Source of the DNA: Halomonas sp.
GTDB lineage: Bacteria > Pseudomonadota > Gammaproteobacteria > Pseudomonadales > Halomonadaceae
Reading direction: 5' to 3'
DNA length: 6,134 bases
Assembly: GCA_007129225.1 (NCBI GenBank)
Contig: SKVX01000094.1
Coordinates: 1 to 6,134, forward strand
Each line of letters starts with the position of its first letter. Position 1 is the stretch's first letter. Made by a program: the position numbers and the translations under genes. Positions 1-6,134 of the stretch are shown here, piece after piece. The notes beneath the pieces are model-generated. The model was not told where the DNA came from. It saw only the letters and a program-made list of their open reading frames with translations, and did no database searches.

Positions 1-4
1 CGCC

Positions 5-3000
5 GTGAGCGAGGCTCGGGCACGCATCCGAGCCAACTATGACGCCGATGAAGCCACGGTGCTGCGCGAGCTTACCCCGTATATCAAGCTGTCCGAGGAG
101 GGCCGTCATCAGGTAGCCGCCGCCGGTGCCAACTATGTGGAGCGCGTGCGCAAGGAGAAGAAGCCCTCGATGATGGAGGCGTTCCTCGCCGAATACGGAC
201 TCTCGACCACCGAGGGCGTGGGGCTCATGTGCCTGGCAGAAGCGCTGCTGCGCGTGCCCGATGCGGAAACCATCGACGAGCTGATCCATGACAAGATCGA
301 ACCGTCCGACTGGGGCGCGCATCTGGGCAAGTCCTCGTCATCGATGGTGAACGCCTCGACCTGGGCGCTGTTGCTGACCGGCAAGGTACTGGAAGACGAC
401 CCCAAGGGGCCTGCGCGTGCGCTGCGCGGCCTCGTCCGCCGTCTGGGCGAGCCGGTGGTACGTACCGCGGTTGGCCGCTCGATGAAAATCCTCGGACGCC
501 AGTTCGTGCTGGGCCAGACCATCGAGGAGGGCATGAAAAATGCCCGCGAGCTAGAGAAGCAAGGCTACACCTACTCCTACGACATGCTGGGCGAGGCGGC
601 ACGCACCGACGACGATGCGGTGCGCTATCACCAGGCCTACGCCAAGGCGATCACCGCCATCGCCAAGCAGGCCAAGGGCGACGTGCGCGGAAGCCCCGGC
701 ATCTCGGTGAAACTCTCGGCACTGCATCCGCGTTATGAGTACACCCACCGCGACACGGTGATGGCGGAACTCGTGCCGCGAGCCAAGGAACTGGTACAGC
801 AGGCCGCCAAGGCCAATATCGGCTTCAACATCGATGCCGAGGAGCAGGATCGCCTGGATCTGTCCCTCGACGTGATCGAGGCGCTGATGTCGGACCCCAG
901 CCTGGAGGGATGGGACGGCTTCGGGGTGGTCGTGCAGGCGTACGGACGCCGCGCCGCGCCGGTCATCGATGCGCTCTACGACCTGGCCGTGCGATTCGAC
1001 CGCAAGATCATGGTGCGCCTGGTCAAGGGCGCCTACTGGGACACCGAAATCAAGCTGTCCCAGGAGATGGGGGTCAAGACCTTTCCGGTCTTCACCCGCA
1101 AGGTCAACACCGATGTCAGCTACATGGCCTGTGCGCAGATGTTGCTCGACCGGCGTGACCGCATCTATCCGCAGTTCGCGACCCACAATGCTCACACCTG
1201 TGCCGCCGTTGTCGCCATGGCCGGTGACGACAAGGAGAGCTACGAGTTCCAGCGCCTGCATGGCATGGGTGAATCGCTGCACCATATCGTCAAGCAGTCG
1301 GAGGGTGCGCATTGCCGCATCTACGCCCCGGTGGGTGCACACCGCGACCTGCTGGCCTACCTTGTGCGGCGTCTGCTGGAGAATGGCGCCAACTCCTCCT
1401 TCGTAAATCAGGTGGTGGACAAGTCGATTCCCACGAGCGAGGTCGCCCGCGACCCGGTGGCCGAAATGCAACGCCTGGGTGACGCCATCCCAAGCCCCAT
1501 GATCCGCCAGCCTGGTGAGCTCTTCGCCCCCGAGCGCAAGAACTCCAGGGGCTACCGGATCAACGAGCCCGCCTCGATCCTGCCGCTGCTTGAGGCGCGC
1601 GAGGCGTTTGCCGACGCGACCTGGACCGCCGGTCCCATGCTGGGGGGGAGCCCGGCACCCCGGGGGCCGGTACGCGATACCGTGTCTCCCGCCGATGCCT
1701 CGCGTGTCGTGGGCAAGGTGCAAGAAGCGACGCCGGAGGAAGTTGCTGCGGCCCTCGACGCCGCCGAAGAGGGCTTTCGCGACTGGTCAGCACGGCCGGC
1801 AGCCGAGCGGGCCGACGTGCTGCGCCGCACCGCCGATCTCTACGAAGAACACATCGCCGAGCTGACCGTGATCGCCACCCGCGAGGCAGGCAAGATGATG
1901 TTCGACGGCATCGCCGAGGTACGCGAGGCGGTGGATTTCTTGCGCTACTACGCCAACGAGGGCGAGCGGCTGGAGGCGGAGGAGCCTGGCAGTGCCCGCG
2001 GCCTCTTCGTCTGCATCAGCCCATGGAACTTTCCACTGGCCATCTTCACCGGCCAGATTGCCGCGGCGCTGGCGGCCGGTAATGCGGTGCTTGCCAAGCC
2101 CGCCGAGCAGACGCCGCTGATCGCCGCCCGAGCCGTCGAACTGATGCGCGAGGCTGGCCTGCCCGAGGCGGCGCTGCAACTGCTGCCCGGCGATGGCCCG
2201 ACGGTGGGCGGCCCCCTGACCAGCGACCCGCGGATTGCCGGAGTATGCTTCACCGGCTCGACCCCGGTGGCACAGATCATCCACAAGGCTCTGGCACGGA
2301 ACGCGGGACCGGATGCCGTGCTGATCGCCGAAACCGGCGGGCTGAATGCGATGATCGTGGACTCCACAGCGCTGACCGAGCAGGCGGTGCGCGACATCCT
2401 GATCTCCTCCTTTCAGTCGGCCGGCCAGCGCTGCTCGGCACTGAGAATGCTTTATATCCAGGAGGAGGCGCGCCAGCGGCTCCTTGACATGCTCGACGGC
2501 GCCATGGATGCACTCACCATCGGCGACCCCTGGAATACCGACACCGACGTCTCGCCGGTGATCGACGCCGAGGCACAGGCTGACATCACCGCTTATGTGG
2601 AGGCCCAGCAGAAGGCCGGAAAGGTGATGAAGACACTGTCCGTGCCTGACGTTGGCACTTTCGTCACGCCGGCAGTAGTCGAGGTCGGTGGTATCGAGGA
2701 TCTCGAACGGGAGATCTTCGGCCCGGTTCTGCACGTCGCCACCTTCAAGGCGCGAGACATCGACAAGGTGGTCGACGCGATCAACGACAGGGGGTACGGG
2801 CTGACCTTTGGCCTGCATACCCGCATCGACGACCGGGTGCAGCAAATTGTCGAACGTATCCAAGTCGGCAACATCTACGTCAACCGCAACCAGATCGGCG
2901 CCATCGTCGGCTCTCAGCCGTTCGGGGGAGAAGGCCTTTCGGGCACCGGACCCAAGGCAGGCGGCCCGCTCTACGTCAACCGCTTCCGCCGCACTGCCGC

Positions 3001-3637
3001 TGTCGAGCATCACGACGCGCCGACGGGAAATGCCGTGACAGTCGGTGACCTGCAGTCGGCCCTCGACGGGCTGGACGCACGCAACTGGGCAGCGCGCCCC
3101 GACCGGGTCGAGGTGCTGCGCAAGGCGCTCTCCGGCAAGGGCGGCGTGATCCGCAAAGCGCTTGCCGAGACAGCAGCGCTGGACATGACGCCGCAGACGC
3201 TGCCGGGGCCGACGGGGGAGAGCAACCGATTGTCGATGTATCCGAAGGGGCCCGCCCTCTGCCTCGGACCGACCCTGGATATCGCTGTCGCCCAGGCGGT
3301 GCAGACGCTCGGTGCGGGTTCGCCGGCGGTGCTCGTCGCACCGGGTGCGGCACAGGCCGTGCAGCCGCTGATCGATGCCGGGGCGCCCGTCGCCGCATTC
3401 GACGGCAGTGTCGCGGCCAACACCCTGACCGAGATCCAGGGGGTCGAGACCGTAGCCGCGGCCGGCGACAGCGACTGGACCCGGGAGCTGCGCATCGCCC
3501 TCGCCCAGCGCGATGGCCCCATCGTGTCGCTGGAGACCCAGGCCATTTCACCGGAACGCTACGTGGTGGAACGCCATCTGTGCATCGATACCACCGCCGC
3601 GGGGGGTAATGCCAGCCTGCTGGCGACGGCCGTCTAG
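5..3637 (+). CDS. putA: Bifunctional proline dehydrogenase / L-glutamate gamma-semialdehyde dehydrogenase PutA (type B, start uncertain)
   Basis: This enzyme oxidises proline to P5C with FAD, and then glutamate semialdehyde to glutamate with NAD; PutA proteins act at the inner face of the cytoplasmic membrane. The proline dehydrogenase barrel covers roughly residues 100-500: D277 (in DAEEQDRL), K236 (in VKLSALHPRY), R338 (in RLVKGAYW), Y440 (in CRIYAPVG) and R455/R456 (in LVRRLLENG) match the known E. coli FAD and proline site residues. The aldehyde dehydrogenase domain (about 520-1000) has PWNFP near 674, E776 in AETGG, catalytic C810 in GQRCSALR and PFGGEGLSGTGPKAGG from 972. Residues about 1030-1210 are the C-terminal domain, ending in AAGGNASLL. 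The ribbon-helix-helix domain that makes E. coli PutA (1320 aa) a repressor is absent, so this looks like a type B PutA. The GTG at 5 is the first available start, but no ribosome site is visible before it; homology to E. coli begins within the first few residues, so a short 5' extension outside the window is possible. The stop is TAG. Confidence 0.96.
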   Translation: MSEARARIRANYDADEATVLRELTPYIKLSEEGRHQVAAAGANYVERVRKEKKPSMMEAFLAEYGLSTTEGVGLMCLAEALLRVPDAETIDELIHDKIEPSDWGAHLGKSSSSMVNASTWALLLTGKVLEDDPKGPARALRGLVRRLGEPVVRTAVGRSMKILGRQFVLGQTIEEGMKNARELEKQGYTYSYDMLGEAARTDDDAVRYHQAYAKAITAIAKQAKGDVRGSPGISVKLSALHPRYEYTHRDTVMAELVPRAKELVQQAAKANIGFNIDAEEQDRLDLSLDVIEALMSDPSLEGWDGFGVVVQAYGRRAAPVIDALYDLAVRFDRKIMVRLVKGAYWDTEIKLSQEMGVKTFPVFTRKVNTDVSYMACAQMLLDRRDRIYPQFATHNAHTCAAVVAMAGDDKESYEFQRLHGMGESLHHIVKQSEGAHCRIYAPVGAHRDLLAYLVRRLLENGANSSFVNQVVDKSIPTSEVARDPVAEMQRLGDAIPSPMIRQPGELFAPERKNSRGYRINEPASILPLLEAREAFADATWTAGPMLGGSPAPRGPVRDTVSPADASRVVGKVQEATPEEVAAALDAAEEGFRDWSARPAAERADVLRRTADLYEEHIAELTVIATREAGKMMFDGIAEVREAVDFLRYYANEGERLEAEEPGSARGLFVCISPWNFPLAIFTGQIAAALAAGNAVLAKPAEQTPLIAARAVELMREAGLPEAALQLLPGDGPTVGGPLTSDPRIAGVCFTGSTPVAQIIHKALARNAGPDAVLIAETGGLNAMIVDSTALTEQAVRDILISSFQSAGQRCSALRMLYIQEEARQRLLDMLDGAMDALTIGDPWNTDTDVSPVIDAEAQADITAYVEAQQKAGKVMKTLSVPDVGTFVTPAVVEVGGIEDLEREIFGPVLHVATFKARDIDKVVDAINDRGYGLTFGLHTRIDDRVQQIVERIQVGNIYVNRNQIGAIVGSQPFGGEGLSGTGPKAGGPLYVNRFRRTAAVEHHDAPTGNAVTVGDLQSALDGLDARNWAARPDRVEVLRKALSGKGGVIRKALAETAALDMTPQTLPGPTGESNRLSMYPKGPALCLGPTLDIAVAQAVQTLGAGSPAVLVAPGAAQAVQPLIDAGAPVAAFDGSVAANTLTEIQGVETVAAAGDSDWTRELRIALAQRDGPIVSLETQAISPERYVVERHLCIDTTAAGGNASLLATAV
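1642..1648 (+). other. G7 homopolymer in the PutA interdomain linker
   Basis: Seven consecutive G bases encode part of L546-G547-G548 in the low-complexity Gly/Pro linker between the proline dehydrogenase and aldehyde dehydrogenase domains. Another G5 run lies shortly downstream (1662-1666). Long G runs can slip during replication or transcription. A shift into the third plus frame would meet TGA at 1863-1865 and leave a product with only the first domain. The run is seen directly; any slippage is inference. Confidence 0.5.
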
Positions 3638-3715
3638 GCTCGCTTGTCCAAGAGGGACGATACAGTGCCTTCCTGACGCCCCTCCACGGCGGTGACTCTT
3701 GCCACCAAGGAGATC

Positions 3716-3744
3716 AGAAAAGAAGTGATCACCGAAAACGGATC
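3716..3744 (-). terminator. Weak possible terminator at the end of the cyclotransferase gene
   Basis: On the minus strand, GATC (3744-3741) can pair with GATC (3730-3727), with two further C-G pairs around a TTTT loop and a small bulge. A T-rich tail, TTCTTTTCT (3724-3716), follows. The hairpin overlaps the TGA stop of the cyclotransferase gene. The stem is short and AT-rich for a genome of this GC content, so this is only a candidate. No better terminator is visible in the 105-nt convergent spacer. Confidence 0.2.
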
Positions 3745-4243
3745 AGCGCGGGTCATGTCGGGAAAGACCCAACCTGGCCAGGGTGGCCTCATCAAGACCC
3801 GTGACCGCCTCCACGGTGGCGAGACGCGCATGGTAGGCAGGACTATGAAAGGGGCGGCCGGCCAGCAGATGCGCCAGGTACTCACGGGCCGGCTTGAGGA
3901 AGGGAGCCGTGGTTCCAGGGGCTGCGATATACACCCACGCCGGGATGGCGCCCTCCTCGGTGACGATTGGCAGCCGATAGCGCTCATAATCGTGTGGATA
4001 ACCTTCGTAGGGATCCATCAACTCGATTTGCTCGGGCTCGGCGAGTTCGAACAGCGCTCCCTCTACCCGCCTATCGATTGCAGGGACAACATTGGCATGG
4101 GCAATGCCGGCCACCCGCGACGCCTTGTCGAAGCGCAGGTCGTACTGGTGCAGCACACCGGACAGCGAGCGCCGGGTAGCCCCGATCCGAGCTTCCACCC
4201 GGGCCGTGTTCATGTTGCTGCCATAGGCAAAGTAGTACGGCAT
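3743..4243 (-). CDS. Gamma-glutamylcyclotransferase family protein (GGCT/AIG2-like)
   Basis: This 166-aa cytoplasmic protein has the GGCT fold signature. Residues 3-11 read YYFAYGSNM, where YGSN forms the loop that binds the gamma-glutamyl group. The segment DPYEGYPHDYER (77-88) carries E80, which aligns with the catalytic Glu of this superfamily (E98 of human GGCT), followed by the usual Tyr (Y86). Such enzymes release 5-oxoproline from gamma-glutamyl amino acids or related gamma-glutamyl amines; the substrate here cannot be told from sequence. The length is close to the family norm (human GGCT is 188 aa). The ATG at 4243 starts directly at the conserved N-terminal strand, and AGGAAAG (4260-4254) lies 10 nt upstream as a ribosome site. 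It follows yqcC by 20 nt on the same strand, so the two are probably cotranscribed. Its 3' end faces putA. Confidence 0.9.
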   Translation of the reverse strand: MPYYFAYGSNMNTARVEARIGATRRSLSGVLHQYDLRFDKASRVAGIAHANVVPAIDRRVEGALFELAEPEQIELMDPYEGYPHDYERYRLPIVTEEGAIPAWVYIAAPGTTAPFLKPAREYLAHLLAGRPFHSPAYHARLATVEAVTGLDEATLARLGLSRHDPR

Positions 4244-4263
4244 CCTCGTCTCGCTTTCCTGAG

Positions 4264-4596
4264 TCAGTTTTCCGTCACCAACTGATCGACCTCTTCCACT
4301 GCCTTGCAGATCAACAACCGGTCGGTGGCACGGGTCCCCTGCTGGGTCAGGTAGGCCTCCACCGCCGGGGCCACGTCACACTTCGCCGGCATCGGGCCAC
4401 CCGCCTCGACCAGGGCATCCAGCCGCGCAATGAAGACAAAGCGCAGCCACTGGGGCAATGCCATGGTATCGATGCAGAATGGCTGCTGACTGTCGAAGGC
4501 ATCGGCCTCGGGCTGCTCCACACGCCACATGTTGGTGGCCTTCATGGTAGCCTCCAGCCGGCGTAGTGCCACATCCAGCTCGTCGTGAACGGTCAT
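4264..4596 (-). CDS. yqcC: YqcC family protein (DUF446)
   Basis: This 110-aa, mostly helical small protein is recognised by similarity to E. coli YqcC (109 aa): an N-terminal helix rich in Leu (7-14), W24 in MWR, a conserved QPFCIDTM segment (38-45), PQWLRFVFIARL (48-59) and a short Gly/Pro turn near 66-70. No biochemical function is established for the family. In E. coli the gene sits next to the tRNA pseudouridine synthase gene truC; here it precedes a gamma-glutamylcyclotransferase gene instead. The frame is open further upstream, to ATGs at 4626 and 4677. The start at 4596 is chosen because homology to E. coli YqcC begins there, GCGAGG lies 8 nt before it, and a candidate -10 box overlaps the ATG at 4626. 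The stop is TGA at 4266-4264. There are no membrane segments or signal peptide. Confidence 0.9.
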   Translation of the reverse strand: MTVHDELDVALRRLEATMKATNMWRVEQPEADAFDSQQPFCIDTMALPQWLRFVFIARLDALVEAGGPMPAKCDVAPAVEAYLTQQGTRATDRLLICKAVEEVDQLVTEN

Positions 4597-4604
4597 GTCG
4601 AATA

Positions 4605-4610
4605 CCTCGC
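4605..4610 (-). promoter_or_regulatory. Ribosome binding site that fixes the yqcC start
   Basis: GCGAGG on the minus strand lies 8 nt before the ATG at 4596. The two upstream in-frame ATGs (4626, 4677) lack both a comparable site and homology to YqcC. Confidence 0.6.
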
Positions 4611-4624
4611 TTGCGTTGGGCTCC

Positions 4625-4653
4625 ATTATCTCGTCCCCGCTCCGGCCTGGCCA
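4625..4653 (-). promoter_or_regulatory. Candidate sigma-70 promoter for yqcC and the cyclotransferase gene
   Basis: On the minus strand, TGGCCA (4653-4648, 4 of 6 to the -35 consensus) and GATAAT (4630-4625, 5 of 6 to the -10) are 17 nt apart. Transcription would begin near 4618, giving a leader of about 20 nt that contains the ribosome site. The -10 overlaps the upstream in-frame ATG at 4626, which would exclude that ATG from the transcript. The -35 match is weak. Confidence 0.35.
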
Positions 4654-4669
4654 CCCCGGGGGGCACACA

Positions 4670-4679
4670 CTGTGCACAG
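4670..4679. promoter_or_regulatory. Palindrome CTGTGCACAG, candidate operator
   Basis: This is a perfect 10-nt dyad in the divergent intergenic region. It overlaps a second possible hairpin (GCACA 4663-4667 with TGTGC 4671-4675). It lies about 55 nt upstream of the proposed yqcC transcription start, a position suited to an activator or repressor. The cognate regulator is unknown. It does not fit the LexA spacing. Confidence 0.3.
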
Positions 4680-4695
4680 ATATCCTGCAAGAGCC

Positions 4696-4704
4696 TGTGG
4701 ATAA
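4696..4704 (-). promoter_or_regulatory. Perfect DnaA-box 9-mer (TTATCCACA)
   Basis: The minus strand reads TTATCCACA exactly, the consensus high-affinity box of the replication initiator DnaA. It lies between the divergent yqcC and DUF3549 genes, about 80 nt upstream of the proposed yqcC start. I see no other perfect box nearby and no AT-rich unwinding region, so it is not part of an origin. It could be a DnaA transcriptional target or a chance match: about 0.05 such 9-mers are expected in the whole window with uniform bases, and fewer at high GC. Confidence 0.45.
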
Positions 4705-4800
4705 ACTATGGAAAGCTGCTCTCGCCCCGGATGGACAGGGGGCCGGGCGAAAGTGGTCAAAGATTGATCAGTCCGTCGGCATCCCAACCCGCGCCAATGG

Positions 4801-4830
4801 CTGACAAGCCCCCGCGGGGCAAGGTAGAGT
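4801..4830 (+). promoter_or_regulatory. Candidate sigma-70 promoter for the DUF3549 - RimB-like unit
   Basis: CTGACA (4801-4806, 5 of 6 to the -35) and TAGAGT (4825-4830, 4 of 6 to the -10) are separated by 18 nt. Transcription would begin near 4837, just before the ribosome site AAGGGAG (4843-4849), which is 5 nt from the ATG at 4855. Confidence 0.45.
4810..4819. promoter_or_regulatory. Palindrome CCCCGCGGGG in the promoter spacer
   Basis: This perfect 10-nt dyad sits between the proposed -35 and -10 of the DUF3549 promoter. Operators in this position are commonly bound by repressors or by MerR-type regulators. GC-rich palindromes also arise by chance in a genome like this. Confidence 0.25.
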
Positions 4831-4854
4831 GCACGCTTCAAGAAGGGAGTCGAC

Positions 4855-5877
4855 ATGCAGCCGATCCATACACTTCACGATTTTTTCGTGCGCACCGGTG
4901 CCGAGGTGAGGGCCTACCACCTTGGGCGACGGGTCGAGCCCTGTAGCCTGGAAACCCTGGCGGACTTCGAGGCCGGCATACTCCCCTGGCCCAGCCCATG
5001 GCAGAGCCAGGCCAGGATAAGCCTGGTGTTTCGCCTGGGCGACATGAGCGATCCATTGATCTGGTTCCTCGCCCTGCCGCTGGATGAGCAGGGTCAACTG
5101 GTACCGGCTTCCCGTGACGCCTTCCTTCAGCGCCTGCTGGAGACCCTGGGGCGTAGCGTGCAGCAGGTAGGCCGCACCGAGCCAGGCCCGTCGATCGACA
5201 ACCTGATGAAGGACAACCCACTGGCCTTCACACCCTCGCTGCATTTCCAGGCCGTGCTGCATGCCAGGGCCAGCCAGGACATGGGCAAGCCTGCCAGCCC
5301 CCATCTGGAGCCCGTGGAGGCCTATCTCAGTGGCCAACAGGCCCTGGACTGGCGAGCCCTGGGTCTACAGGGGCTGGCCGACTTTGCGGTGCGCATGGAC
5401 GAGGAGACGAGTCGGGTGCTGGCCGGGCGCCTACCCGCACTGCCCGACGAGGTGTTGACGTCACTATGCTACTGTCTTGAGCATGTCGACATTCCCGACA
5501 CCCTGGCGTTGGCCATACGGTACCGGGGAGAGCGCGCCGCTGCCGAGGGTGAGATCGAGAGCTTCTGCGCCTGCGTTCGTGCCGCCAGCGGTGCCGCCTT
5601 GGCCGGCGAGTGGTTCGATAGCCTGCTGGACGACCCCAATGCCTGTGGCCCGGACCTGCTGGCGGCCATGGCCGGCCGCGGCTGGCGACACCTGGAACAT
5701 GCCGAGCGCCTGCCACGCTTTCTGACCCGGCTGGCAGAGACGCCCCAGGCCGATTTTGCTGCTGTGGCCCGAGATCTCGCGGTAATACCACGCCTGCGGC
5801 TACCGGTACTGATGGTGTTGCGCGAAGCCGCGCCGGACTCGGCTATCGGCCAGCGACTGGCTGGACTTGGCCACTGA
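4855..5877 (+). CDS. DUF3549 family protein of unknown function
   Basis: This 340-aa protein resembles the DUF3549 family of gammaproteobacteria. Recognisable blocks are the N-terminal helix with LGRRV (23-27), a short beta-rich part with IWFLALPLDEQGQL (69-82), LMKDNPLAFTP (117-127), and GLQGLADFAVRMD in the middle. The C-terminal half is made of successive leucine- and alanine-rich helices and may form a helical-repeat array. There is no signal peptide or clear membrane helix, so a cytoplasmic location is likely. The six cysteines include two CxC pairs (C205/C207 and C238/C240), plus C30 and C264. No catalytic motif is recognised, and the family has no known activity. The ATG is supported by a strong site, AAGGGAG, 5 nt upstream. 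It is divergent from yqcC and followed after 24 nt by the RimB-like gene, probably in one operon. Confidence 0.85.
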   Translation: MQPIHTLHDFFVRTGAEVRAYHLGRRVEPCSLETLADFEAGILPWPSPWQSQARISLVFRLGDMSDPLIWFLALPLDEQGQLVPASRDAFLQRLLETLGRSVQQVGRTEPGPSIDNLMKDNPLAFTPSLHFQAVLHARASQDMGKPASPHLEPVEAYLSGQQALDWRALGLQGLADFAVRMDEETSRVLAGRLPALPDEVLTSLCYCLEHVDIPDTLALAIRYRGERAAAEGEIESFCACVRAASGAALAGEWFDSLLDDPNACGPDLLAAMAGRGWRHLEHAERLPRFLTRLAETPQADFAAVARDLAVIPRLRLPVLMVLREAAPDSAIGQRLAGLGH

Positions 5878-5901
5878 GCATGGAAACCAGGAAGTGAATC
5901 G

Positions 5902-6134
5902 ATGAAGGAACTCCCCTACACCCCCAAGGCCGTGATCGGTCGGCGCGAGATGGTAACGCTGCCGGAGATGGGCATGACGGTATGTGCCAAGATCGACACC
6001 GGCGCACGCACCTCGGCCCTGCACGCCGAGGATATCGAGATCTTCGAGGAGGAGGGTCACCTGTGGGTCAGCTTTACCACCCGCAGCGGGGGCCAGGAGA
6101 CGCCGCCCCATGTGTTTCGCACGCACCTGCACGA
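5902..6134 (+). CDS. RimB-like/'ATP-dependent zinc protease' family protein, retropepsin-like fold (5' part only)
   Basis: Only the first 77 codons are in the window; the gene runs off the 3' edge. The segment AKIDTGARTSALHA (29-42) is the hallmark of the PF05618 family, and D32-T33-G34 matches the catalytic triplet of retropepsin-like aspartic proteases. No zinc-protease HExxH motif is visible in this part, so the traditional 'zinc protease' name is doubtful. In pseudomonads a related small protease, RimB, is encoded with RimK, the ligase that adds glutamates to ribosomal protein S6; whether rimK follows here cannot be seen. The ATG is supported by AGGAAG (5889-5894), 7 nt upstream. The 24-nt gap after the DUF3549 gene, with no obvious promoter or terminator, suggests cotranscription. 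The protein appears cytoplasmic, with no signal peptide. Confidence 0.88.
   Translation, partial: MKELPYTPKAVIGRREMVTLPEMGMTVCAKIDTGARTSALHAEDIEIFEEEGHLWVSFTTRSGGQETPPHVFRTHLH

Noticed and set aside
551..3013. Two long open frames (about 390 and 408 codons) on the minus strand inside putA
   Set aside because: They lie in the register where antisense stops arise only from sense codons TTA, CTA and TCA, which are rare in this GC-rich gene. The translations show no family features, while putA on the plus strand is unmistakable.
3644..3660. Terminator hairpin just after putA (TTGTCC / GGACGA)
   Set aside because: The stem is short with one G-T wobble, and no T-run follows on either strand.
3692..4285. 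197-codon plus-strand frame opposite the cyclotransferase gene
   Set aside because: It is a shadow of the minus-strand gene, which has clear YGSNM and EGY motifs. The plus-strand product has no recognisable features.
4597..4677. N-terminal extension of YqcC to ATGs at 4626 or 4677
   Set aside because: The added 10 or 27 residues do not resemble the family, and the best ribosome site and homology support 4596.
4670..4679. LexA (SOS) box
   Set aside because: The ends CTG and CAG are present, but the spacing is 4 nt rather than the 10 nt of the E. coli-type site.
4660..4720. Replication origin
   Set aside because: There is only one perfect DnaA box, with no AT-rich unwinding region and no dnaA, dnaN or gidA neighbours.
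4768..5337. 189-codon minus-strand frame opposite the DUF3549 gene
   Set aside because: The plus-strand gene has a strong ribosome site and family motifs. The antisense frame would begin inside it and looks like a GC-driven shadow.

Overview
The window is a gene-dense, GC-rich stretch of a gammaproteobacterial chromosome. The set of neighbours (PutA, YqcC, a DUF3549 protein and a RimB-type retropepsin-like protein) fits a halophilic or marine lineage such as Halomonadaceae. That placement comes from family recognition only and was not tested by a search. There are no RNA genes, insertion sequences, CRISPR repeats or phage genes that I can see.

Layout. Positions 5-3637 (+) hold putA, a bifunctional proline-catabolic flavoenzyme with the proline dehydrogenase, glutamate-semialdehyde dehydrogenase and C-terminal domains but without the N-terminal DNA-binding domain of the E. 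coli protein. Its first bases lie at the window edge, so the true start may be upstream. A 105-nt convergent spacer follows. A two-gene minus-strand unit comes next: yqcC (4596 to 4264) and then a gamma-glutamylcyclotransferase-like gene (4243 to 3743), separated by 20 nt. A 258-nt divergent intergenic region (4597-4854) then holds a candidate promoter for each side, two perfect 10-nt palindromes and a perfect DnaA-box 9-mer. On the plus strand follow a DUF3549 gene (4855-5877) and, 24 nt later, the start of a RimB-like/'ATP-dependent zinc protease' family gene with a DTG aspartic-protease motif (5902 to beyond 6134).

How the genes may work together. PutA turns proline into glutamate. The cyclotransferase-like protein probably cleaves a gamma-glutamyl bond. 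The RimB family is linked in pseudomonads to RimK, which adds glutamates to ribosomal protein S6. The glutamate theme is suggestive but may be coincidence. YqcC and DUF3549 have no established function.

I found no convincing new biological system. The items most worth a second look are the regulatory-looking divergent region, a G7 tract exactly in the linker between the two PutA catalytic domains, and a pair of CxC motifs in the DUF3549 protein.
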